From Deltaproteobacteria bacterium (lineage in GTDB: Bacteria > Desulfobacterota > UBA8473): a DNA stretch of 7,171 nt. The position numbers and the translations under genes were made by a program. Below the pieces are notes generated by a model, which was not told the origin of the DNA, made no database searches, and worked only from the letters and a program-made list of their open reading frames with translations. Positions 1-5,820 of the stretch are shown piece after piece; position 1 is the first letter of the stretch, and each line of letters starts with the position of its first letter. The stretch is taken from contig JAUXHQ010000093.1 in NCBI GenBank assembly GCA_030621455.1, forward strand, positions 1 through 7,171. Reading direction: 5' to 3'.

Positions 1-1221
1 ATCGCCTCCTCTTGCAGCGCTCCGGTGGTAATGTCGCAGTATGTTGCCCTCGGCAAAAAAAGGAAGTTAGATATATCGAAGTTTAGAGGGACCATACAGA
101 ACGACCCGGCACATCATTACTACAGCGGGTACAGGGACAAATTCCTACCCATCGATGTGATGGTAGAAAATGCTATAGATATCGTAGAGTACTGCGCGAG
201 ATATATGCCGTCGTGGTATACTATGAACATAAATATGTATGACTTGCGGGAGCAAGGTCTCAATGCTGCTCAAGAGGTTGCCTTTGGCTCGGCTTTCGCC
301 ATTGATTACGTTGAGAAAAGTCTGGCCAGAGGGTTGGACGTAGACAGTTTTGCCCCGAGGATTGCCTTCTATTGTTCTGCTCACATAGATTTTTTCGAAG
401 AGATAGCAAAACTCCGGACTTGCCGAAGGCTCTGGGCAAGGATAATGAAGGAGAGGTTCGGCGCGAAGGACCCCAGATCATGGAAGTTCAAATTCGGTGT
501 TCATACGTCCGGTTGCTCGCTGGTCCCCCAGCAGCCCCTAAATAATATCATCCGAGTGGCTTACGAAGCGATGGCCGCTGTTTTGGGAGGCGTGCAGTCC
601 CTACATTGCTGTTCGTTTGATGAACCCATCTGCCTGCCGACGGAACAGTCTCACATGCTGGCCTTGCGAACTCAGCAGATACTGGCATACGAAACAGGGG
701 TGGCAAATGTGGCCGACCCCCTGGCAGGCTCCTATTATATTGAAAATCTTACCAAGAGAATCGAAGAAGAGGCCTTGACCATTATGGCGGATATCGAGGA
801 GATGGGCGGCATGGTTGAGGCCGTGAAGAGGGGTTGGTACGACAACGAGATAGAGAAGGGTTCCCTAGATTATCAGAGAGAGGTAGAGGATAAGGAAAGG
901 ATTGTGGTAGGGGTAAATGATTTTACCATACCTCCTGAAGAGGACACAAAGGAGGAAGTTCATGTAACGCCACCTGAATCGATTTCAAGACAGATAACCA
1001 ATGTGAAAGAGCTCAAGAAAACGAGAGACAATGATAAGGTTAAGAAACATCTGGATATTTTGTATACTAAAGCCATGGAGAAAGAGAAGAGGGAGAATTT
1101 GCTTCCCTTCATAATAGATGCCACCTCCGTTTACGCCACCATAGGCGAGATTTTGGGGACTATACGGATGGCTAATGGTTTGAGTTATGATCCGTTTGAT
1201 TTGGTAAAACCGCCGTTTTGA
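1..1221 (+). CDS. Divergent B12-dependent acyl-CoA mutase, large (substrate-binding) subunit, 5'-truncated by window edge
   Basis: This is the C-terminal ~406 residues of a methylmalonyl-CoA-mutase-type large subunit. The frame is open from base 1, so the GTG at 25 is internal and roughly 150-160 N-terminal residues lie outside. Family landmarks seen, numbered from base 1: GTIQND, a PRIAFYCSAHIDFFEEIAK-like stretch, RRLWARIMKERFGAK, QSLH..SFDE (residues 201-208), LRTQQILAYE, DPLAGSYYIE and VVGVN. It ends without a B12 domain, as expected for a split mutase whose small subunit follows. The family catalyses adenosylcobalamin radical rearrangement of acyl-CoA carbon skeletons. Several active-site positions are unusual. 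The family SGYHxxEAG motif reads NMYDLREQG, putting Asp81 where the catalytic His sits. The HCQTSG motif reads GVHTSG (166-171), and HTNSFDE reads HCCSFDE. The Arg that grips the methylmalonyl carboxylate is not evident. The substrate is therefore probably not methylmalonyl-CoA and is unknown. The fold assignment is firm. Confidence 0.93.
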   Translation: MASSCSAPVVMSQYVALGKKRKLDISKFRGTIQNDPAHHYYSGYRDKFLPIDVMVENAIDIVEYCARYMPSWYTMNINMYDLREQGLNAAQEVAFGSAFAIDYVEKSLARGLDVDSFAPRIAFYCSAHIDFFEEIAKLRTCRRLWARIMKERFGAKDPRSWKFKFGVHTSGCSLVPQQPLNNIIRVAYEAMAAVLGGVQSLHCCSFDEPICLPTEQSHMLALRTQQILAYETGVANVADPLAGSYYIENLTKRIEEEALTIMADIEEMGGMVEAVKRGWYDNEIEKGSLDYQREVEDKERIVVGVNDFTIPPEEDTKEEVHVTPPESISRQITNVKELKKTRDNDKVKKHLDILYTKAMEKEKRENLLPFIIDATSVYATIGEILGTIRMANGLSYDPFDLVKPPF

Positions 1222-1273
1222 GGAGCGGGTGAATAACTTCAAGCCGCGTCCCCAGGGAAGAATGGAAATGGTT

Positions 1274-1669
1274 ATGGGTTCGAACAAAAGGTTAAAGGTA
1301 CTGATCGCCAAGGTTGGTTTGGATGGCCACGACAGGGGGGCCAGGGTGATAAGTCAGATGCTTAGAGATAATGGTATGGAGGTAGTCTATACAGGGACTC
1401 TCCAGACGCCCCAGACGGTTGTCAAGACTGCCGAAGAAGAAGATGTGGATGTTATCGGATTAAGCTTTCTGGCCGGCGGACACCTTGTTCACAGTAAGAA
1501 CGTAATAGACCTTCTTAAAGAAAAAAAACTCGACGACATACTTGTAATACTGGGGGGGGTAATCCCGAAACAAGACATCCCTCTCCTCAAGGAACTCGGT
1601 GTGAGCGAGGTCTTCAGGGCGGATTCCTCCATAGAGTCGGTCGTCAAGCATATCCGTAAAAATACGTAG
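1274..1669 (+). CDS. Cobalamin-binding small subunit of the acyl-CoA mutase
   Basis: A 131-residue B12-binding protein that carries adenosylcobalamin for the large subunit upstream. All signatures are intact: Lys13 and the DxHxxG box (Asp17, His19, Gly22), the SxL motif in GLSFLAGGH, and the GG turn in ILGGVIP. Together these form a Rossmann-like base-off/His-on B12 domain. The length and sequence match stand-alone small subunits of split mutases. The start is uncertain. ATG 1274 gives MGSNKRLKVLIAK, the usual short lead before the first strand. GTG 1229, with AGGAG at 1221-1225 overlapping the mutase stop but only 3 nt away, would add 15 residues with no family counterpart, and ATG 1262 or 1268 are also possible. 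The small gap after the large subunit implies co-transcription and a joint heteromeric enzyme. The intact cofactor site contrasts with the altered partner subunit and argues that the holoenzyme still does B12 chemistry. Confidence 0.93.
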   Translation: MGSNKRLKVLIAKVGLDGHDRGARVISQMLRDNGMEVVYTGTLQTPQTVVKTAEEEDVDVIGLSFLAGGHLVHSKNVIDLLKEKKLDDILVILGGVIPKQDIPLLKELGVSEVFRADSSIESVVKHIRKNT

Positions 1670-1670
1670 T

Positions 1671-1700
1671 CTTGTTCCCACGCTTAAGCGTGGGAACAAG
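1671..1700. repeat. Perfect 30-nt palindrome, REP-like, just after the small-subunit stop
   Basis: The half-site CTTGTTCCCACGCTT is followed immediately by its exact reverse complement, with the centre between 1685 and 1686. It begins 2 nt after the TAG stop. The TTGTTCCCACGC/GCGTGGGAACAA core resembles dispersed extragenic palindromes that I recall from many environmental bacterial genomes, where some are linked to RAYT (REP-associated tyrosine) transposases; that link is from memory and untested here. As RNA it could form a ~13-15 bp hairpin that stabilises or ends the mutase transcript, but no T-run follows, so it is not a classical intrinsic terminator. Confidence 0.8.
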
Positions 1701-1752
1701 GGAGAATAGACAAATTCTGGGCTGGTGAAAATTGCCCATCACAATGCTTTTT

Positions 1753-1816
1753 GGTTTCAGGTTTCAGGTGTCAGGAAAGAGAAACACAAGGCCTGAACAT
1801 TGACACCTGAGACCTG
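1753..1816. repeat. Short-period inverted repeat (GGTKTCA units)
   Basis: Positions 1753-1773 are three tandem 7-mers, GGTTTCA GGTTTCA GGTGTCA. Positions 1801-1816 carry the reverse complement of two such units (TGACACCTGAGACCTG). The arms 1758-1773 and 1801-1816 pair over 16 nt with one mismatch, and CAGG/CCTG at the inner edge can extend the stem. Because one arm is internally repetitive, several pairing registers are possible. It is probably an interspersed non-coding repeat; any function is unknown. Confidence 0.7.
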
Positions 1817-2084
1817 GAGCGATACAAGTAAAGTGTAAACTACTTTTTGGTATATATGAAAGATGCGGAAATTACACAATCAGTTTACGTTCGGAAATGG
1901 CCCTATCTTAAAATCTCTGCACCAGTCTGCGGGATTGTTTGTGCGGTATGTGTTATATGCCGTAGCATAATCCCATACTTCATTCATCTCGCGAAAACTT
2001 TATCATTTCTGAATTGGAAACTCGTTAGCGCCCATTTCTTAAAATGCCTGCTTATGGATGGGCACTCATTACAATTCGTCAGGC

Positions 2085-2091
2085 AAAGGAG
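2085..2091 (+). promoter_or_regulatory. Ribosome binding site that fixes the HMGCS-like start
   Basis: AAAGGAG lies 5 nt before ATG 2097. An in-frame ATG at 2058 would add 13 residues not found in the family and has no Shine-Dalgarno sequence. The 2097 start gives MAPGIVGYGVYIPRY, which matches the N-terminus of archaeal-type HMG-CoA synthases. Confidence 0.85.
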
Positions 2092-2096
2092 ATAAT

Positions 2097-3536
2097 ATGG
2101 CACCGGGAATAGTGGGTTATGGAGTGTATATCCCCAGATATCGCATTAAAAGAGAAGAAATAGCGAAAACGTGGGGAGGACGCGGTAAGGGAGAAAACGC
2201 TGTTCTTAACCAGAATGAGGATGTCGTAACCATGGCTATAGAGGCATCATTTAACGCCCTGGAACATGCCGGGTTGAATGATGCCAAAGAGGTAGACGCC
2301 ATATACTTAAGCACGGATTCCTCCCCCAACATCGAACATTCATCCATAGGGATCATCGCTCAGACACTTGGGGCAAGAGACGACATCGATGTAATGGACT
2401 TCACAACTTCACCAAGGGCGGGGGTTGCAGCGCTGAAGGCATGCGTAGACGCAGTGGAGTCGGGCAGGATTAAATATGGGCTGGTAATAGGCTCTGATTA
2501 TCGTCCGGCTTCACCGGGGAGCAATATGGAGATGTTTTTCGGCGGCGGCGCAGCTGCTTTTATAGTGGGAGGCAAGGATACCGTGGCGGACCTTGAGTGT
2601 GCTCATGTCTATTCGAGCAACTTCAGAGACAACTGGAGGGGTCAGGGAGACACCTACGTAAAGGACTATGAACCGAGGTTTACGCGACAATACGGGTATT
2701 CGGACCACATTTTCAATTCCACACAGGGGTTGCTGTCAAAGACCGGCTTAACTGTAGACCAGTTTCAGCACGTTGTCTTTCAACAACCCGATGCAAGACT
2801 TCCCGCCGGGATAGCCAAAAGACTCAAAGTAACCCCTGACCAGATGAAACTGGGGTCCATATTTCAGGACATTGGAGATACGGGCGCTGGCTGTCTATTC
2901 ATCGGCCTGTCATCGATCTTTGACAGGGCGGTTCCCGGGGATAAGGTTCTGGCCGTGTCTTACGGCTCGGGTACAAGTGACGCGCTCTACTTTTCTATAA
3001 GAGAACCTATAGAGGAGGCAAGGGACAGATCTAAAACATACGATTCATATGTGGCGAGCAAGGCATATATAGACTATCCACGGTATCTGAGGGGCAAGGG
3101 CGCCCTCACAAAGGACGAGAAACCGGCAGAACTGGGGGTCTCTCCCCTGTCTCCCCTCATGTGGAGAGCCGGTTCCGAGCTCTATAGACTGATCGGCGCC
3201 AAGTGCTTGAACTGCGGTTATGTGAACTTTCCGCCGTCTCAGAGGAAGATATGCATAAGATGTGGCAATACGCAATTCGAGGAGGTTATGCTTGAAAGGA
3301 GAGGAAAGGTGCATACGTTCTGTGTGAACTATTACATGCCTCCGGGGTTCGAATCCCCTCTCCCGATCATCATTGCTGATCTGGACGACGGGGTCAGGCA
3401 TAGGGCATTGGGGACTGAGATTCCCCCCGAAGATGTAAAGATCGATATGTCCGTAGAATTGGTTTTACGTAAACTGGCTTCAGAGGACAACGTAAACCTG
3501 TATGGAAACGTATTCAGGCCGATAAGAATCCAATAA
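2097..3536 (+). CDS. HMG-CoA-synthase-like protein fused to a C-terminal DUF35 (zinc ribbon/OB-fold) domain; HMGCS catalytic residues missing
   Basis: A 479-residue two-domain protein. Residues 1 to ~325 follow archaeal-type HMG-CoA synthase closely: GIVGYGVYIPRYRI at the start, a GSDYRPASPG...GGGAAAFIVG core, and VSYGSGTSDALYFSI at the end. Residues ~345-479 are a DUF35 domain with a zinc ribbon (Cys370, Cys373, Cys386, Cys389) and an OB-fold. In true HMGCS the Glu, Cys, His and an Asn form the active site. Here the aligned positions are Asp74 (STDSSP), Pro106 (DFTTSPRAG, family DFEFACKAG), Gln229 (VFQQP, family VFHQP) and Asp261. HMG-CoA synthesis by the usual acyl-Cys route therefore looks impossible. 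DUF35 proteins bridge thiolase and HMGCS in the archaeal mevalonate complex, and DUF35 partners also occur in PhlACB and BbsAB. The thiolase gene 23 nt downstream is the obvious partner. The likely role is structural or CoA-binding within a thiolase complex, or a new activity. Automatic annotation as HMG-CoA synthase would mislead. Confidence 0.9.
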   Translation: MAPGIVGYGVYIPRYRIKREEIAKTWGGRGKGENAVLNQNEDVVTMAIEASFNALEHAGLNDAKEVDAIYLSTDSSPNIEHSSIGIIAQTLGARDDIDVMDFTTSPRAGVAALKACVDAVESGRIKYGLVIGSDYRPASPGSNMEMFFGGGAAAFIVGGKDTVADLECAHVYSSNFRDNWRGQGDTYVKDYEPRFTRQYGYSDHIFNSTQGLLSKTGLTVDQFQHVVFQQPDARLPAGIAKRLKVTPDQMKLGSIFQDIGDTGAGCLFIGLSSIFDRAVPGDKVLAVSYGSGTSDALYFSIREPIEEARDRSKTYDSYVASKAYIDYPRYLRGKGALTKDEKPAELGVSPLSPLMWRAGSELYRLIGAKCLNCGYVNFPPSQRKICIRCGNTQFEEVMLERRGKVHTFCVNYYMPPGFESPLPIIIADLDDGVRHRALGTEIPPEDVKIDMSVELVLRKLASEDNVNLYGNVFRPIRIQ

Positions 3537-3559
3537 AAAATCCGTGGGAGGTAATAGAG

Positions 3560-4771
3560 ATGGGATGGAACAAGGTGGCATTAGTCGGAGTAGGAATAAT
3601 ACCATTTGGAGAATTATTTGAGAAAGACTGGGAGGTCATGGTTGAGGAAGCTTATCTAAACGCCATCAGCCAAGTGGACAAAGGCTTCGACCCGAAAGAC
3701 ATTGAGGCGGCATGGGTCGCCGATTGCAGGCCGGGAGCCCACGGCACACAGACCATCGCAGGGGTATCTCTGGTAGGCAATATCGGACTCGCGGGTATCC
3801 CTTGCACGCATATAGAAAACGGTTGCCCCACGGGAAGCGACGGATTCAGGAACGCGTGCCTTGGGGTCGCATCAGGGGTATATGACGTGGCTTTAGTAAT
3901 GGGGGCGGAAAAGATGCGAGACAAGTCAACGGCAGAGATGCTCTCCTTGGCTGCCCAGGGGCACCCGGTGATTCAGCGGGGAGAGACTGCCATGACTATG
4001 TTTGCTCCTCAGGCCATGCGGCACATGCATGAGTTCGGCACCACCAAGGAACAGATGGCCTTGGTAGCAGTGCAGAACCATAGAAACGGCGTATATGATC
4101 CGTATTCTCACTACAGATATGAGATTACCATAGAAGACGTGTTCAAGTCACCGATGGTGTGCAGTCCCCTGAACCTCTTGGACTGTTGTCCTCAGACGGA
4201 CGGAGCGGCCGCGGCAATAATCTGCAGGGCCGACCTGGCTGAAAAGTATACGGATAAACCGATATACGTTGCAGGCTTCGGCATGGGGACCGATACATTT
4301 TATGTCCATGAAAAGGAGAACTTTACGGAGTTTGTGGCATCCGTTAGGGCGGCTAAACAGGCATACGCTATGGCCGGGATTGGGCCTGACGACATAGATG
4401 TGGCGGAGGTCCATGACTGTTTTTCTATCACTGAGATAATCGACTATGAGGATCTGGGGTTCTGCCAAAAGGGTGAGGGAGGAAAATTCATTGAGAGCGG
4501 CAAATCGGACCTGGACGGTATAGTTGCAGTTAATCCCAGCGGTGGTTTGATGTCAAAAGGGCATCCTTTGGGGGCAACCGGTATTGCACAGATAGCTGAA
4601 TTGTACTGGCAATTGAGGGAGGAAGTAAGAGAATCAAATGGCGGCGGCGACCCAAGCGTAAACGAGAAGAGACAGGTCAAGATCAGGAATGGTTATGGTC
4701 TGCAACATAATGTCGGCGGAAGGGGCATATCAAATTCCGTGGTGACGATACTGACAAGGAACAAGACATAG
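3560..4771 (+). CDS. SCP2/lipid-transfer-type thiolase (acetyl-CoA acetyltransferase family), probable catalytic partner of the HMGCS-like/DUF35 protein
   Basis: A 403-residue thiolase of the archaeal/SCP2 type. The catalytic residues are present: nucleophile Cys89 in ENGCPTGSDG, His285 in EVHDCFSITE, and His335 in NPSGGLMSKGHPLGATG. The C-terminal QHNVGGRG loop replaces the CxGG of classical biosynthetic thiolases, as is usual in this subgroup. Retention of the Cys separates it from the Ltp2-type aldolases, which have lost it. The start at 3560 follows GGGAGG with 8 nt spacing. The family forms or cleaves 3-oxoacyl-CoA by Claisen chemistry, and members with DUF35 partners include benzoylsuccinyl-CoA thiolase (BbsB) and the acyltransferase PhlC. 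The substrate cannot be read from sequence. Tight spacing after the HMGCS-like gene indicates an operon and probably a stable complex in the cytoplasm. Whether it cleaves a product of the upstream mutase or supplies a condensation is open. Confidence 0.93.
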   Translation: MGWNKVALVGVGIIPFGELFEKDWEVMVEEAYLNAISQVDKGFDPKDIEAAWVADCRPGAHGTQTIAGVSLVGNIGLAGIPCTHIENGCPTGSDGFRNACLGVASGVYDVALVMGAEKMRDKSTAEMLSLAAQGHPVIQRGETAMTMFAPQAMRHMHEFGTTKEQMALVAVQNHRNGVYDPYSHYRYEITIEDVFKSPMVCSPLNLLDCCPQTDGAAAAIICRADLAEKYTDKPIYVAGFGMGTDTFYVHEKENFTEFVASVRAAKQAYAMAGIGPDDIDVAEVHDCFSITEIIDYEDLGFCQKGEGGKFIESGKSDLDGIVAVNPSGGLMSKGHPLGATGIAQIAELYWQLREEVRESNGGGDPSVNEKRQVKIRNGYGLQHNVGGRGISNSVVTILTRNKT

Positions 4772-4800
4772 CGTAACTTGTCGGTTTAAAGAGAAGTTAC

Positions 4801-4870
4801 AAGTGACTAAAGTTTGAAGTGAGCTAAAGTTAAGGTTTTTTATTTCTTAACTTTAGTCACTTCAGACTTT
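4801..4870. terminator. Large hairpin between convergent genes; likely bidirectional terminator built from a short-period repeat
   Basis: The arms at 4809-4834 and 4846-4870 pair over ~25 bp with a single bulge and one T:G-type mismatch. The loop (4835-4845) contains TTTTTT. The left side is itself a tandem: AAGTGACTAAAGTTT (4801-4815) and AAGTGAGCTAAAGTTA (4818-4833), so the right arm can pair with either copy. A smaller inverted repeat, GTAACTT/AAGTTAC (4773-4779 and 4794-4800), precedes it just after the thiolase stop. Its place between the thiolase (+) and hflC (-) suits a shared terminator. No strong T-tract follows the stem in either direction, so it may act as an RNA-stabilising or Rho-linked end instead. 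Confidence 0.65.
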
Positions 4871-4909
4871 GCACTGTAGTGTGAAGCGTGCTGAGTGTTT
4901 CGTAAAAAG

Positions 4910-5767
4910 TTACCGTTCTTTCCCCAAATACTTAAAGAAGTCCATCTCCGGGGAGAGAACCATTGTAGTCCCCTTCTTCAGTGATTTCCTGTAAGCCTCA
5001 AGACTCCTTATGAATTCATAGAATTTTGGGTCTCGTTGATATGCTTCGGCATATATCTTTATGGACTTGCCATCTCCGTCTCCCTTTGTTTCTTCAGCCG
5101 TCTTGTAGGCCTCCGCCAGTATTACTGTCCTCTCCCTATCAGCGGAAGCTTTAACCTTTAAGGCCGCCTCCCTGCCTTCGGATCTATATTTCATTGCCTG
5201 CCTCTCCCTCTCCGCTCTCATCCTCTCGAATACATGCCGTTCATTCTCAGGAGGAAGGTCGGCCCTCTTTATCCTTACATCTACGACCTCTATACCGTAG
5301 CGAGCTGAAATCACGTTACTTTTGGCCGTGACCTTTTTCATGATGTCATCTCTCGCCTCGGAGATGATCTCGTTGAGGGTATGCAGGCCCAGTTGCACCC
5401 TCAGTTGGGAATATATGATATCGTCGAGCCTGGACTGCCCCCCGGCCTCATTCTTGACGGTTTTGTAGAATTTCAGCGGCGCCTTTATCTTCCATTTCGA
5501 GTAATTGTCAACCACCAGGTTTTTCTTATCCTTGGTCAGGATTTCTGCGGGCGCGGCATCATAGTCAAGGATTCGGTTATCAAAATAGGTGATCTGCTGA
5601 ACAAAGGGAATCTTTATGTGCAGACCAGGATCGAGTACCACCCGTACCGGCTTGCCCAACTGGATAATGATGGCATATTCCGTCTGGTCTACGGTGTAAA
5701 AGGTCATATTTGAGACAATCAGAAAAACTATAGCAACAACACCAACAATATACATACTCTTTTTCAT
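4910..5767 (-). CDS. hflC: HflC, SPFH/band-7 membrane protein, modulator of FtsH protease
   Basis: A 285-residue protein with one N-terminal membrane segment (residues ~5-23), a band-7/SPFH domain, and a charged helical stretch (~175-225). Diagnostic HflC sequences include TVDQTEYAIIIQLGKP, DPGLHIKIPFVQ, RILDYDAAPAEILTKDKK, VVDNYSKWKI, IYAEAYQRDPKFYEF and the C-terminal DFFKYLG. HflC assembles with HflK into a large cage around FtsH in the membrane, with the SPFH domain on the outer face, and limits FtsH access to membrane substrates. The protein is shorter than E. coli HflC, as is common outside the enterics. ATG 5767 has TGGAGGA (5774-5780 on the plus strand) about 7 nt upstream. It lies 53 nt after hflK, in the usual hflK-hflC order, and shares its promoter. 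The context with the acyl-CoA genes is only a convergent neighbourhood. Confidence 0.95.
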   Translation of the reverse strand: MKKSMYIVGVVAIVFLIVSNMTFYTVDQTEYAIIIQLGKPVRVVLDPGLHIKIPFVQQITYFDNRILDYDAAPAEILTKDKKNLVVDNYSKWKIKAPLKFYKTVKNEAGGQSRLDDIIYSQLRVQLGLHTLNEIISEARDDIMKKVTAKSNVISARYGIEVVDVRIKRADLPPENERHVFERMRAERERQAMKYRSEGREAALKVKASADRERTVILAEAYKTAEETKGDGDGKSIKIYAEAYQRDPKFYEFIRSLEAYRKSLKKGTTMVLSPEMDFFKYLGKER

Positions 5768-5820
5768 GAGTTATCCTCCACTCGTTACAGGCAGTAAGTC
5801 TATTCCCCGACCTTACCGCC

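Larger units (their letters stand above)
1701..2096 (+). other. Non-coding gap between mutase and HMGCS-like genes; weak promoter candidates
   Basis: No convincing gene was found here. Apart from the repeat at 1753-1816, there is an extended -10-like sequence, TGG followed by TATATA, at 1848-1856 without a good -35. There is also a weak TTGGAA (2014-2019) with TCTTAA (2037-2042) at 17 nt spacing. GCCCAT (2030-2035) and ATGGGC (2058-2063) form a small possible hairpin before the ribosome binding site. The gap is long enough for the HMGCS-like and thiolase genes to have their own promoter, but none of these candidates is strong. Confidence 0.4.

Noticed and set aside
25..27. GTG as the start of the mutase large subunit
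   Set aside because: The frame is open to base 1 and the preceding residues match the family (the segment before YVALGKKR), so the gene begins outside the window.
985..1311. Minus-strand open frame across the mutase large/small junction
   Set aside because: It overlaps two conserved genes on the other strand, with no start signal or recognisable content.
2058..2060. Upstream ATG as the start of the HMGCS-like protein
   Set aside because: It has no Shine-Dalgarno sequence, and the extra 13 residues include the translated ribosome binding site of ATG 2097.
1847..2095. Possible 82-codon Cys-rich small protein upstream of the HMGCS-like gene
   Set aside because: There is no ribosome binding site, the start is a non-ATG codon, the composition is not protein-like, and it runs into the next gene's ribosome binding site; it lies in repeat-bearing intergenic DNA.
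4901..4920. AAGTTAC copies at 4794-4800 and 4907-4913 as attachment-site-like direct repeats
   Set aside because: They are only 7 nt long and the second overlaps the hflC stop; no integrase or boundary evidence is present.
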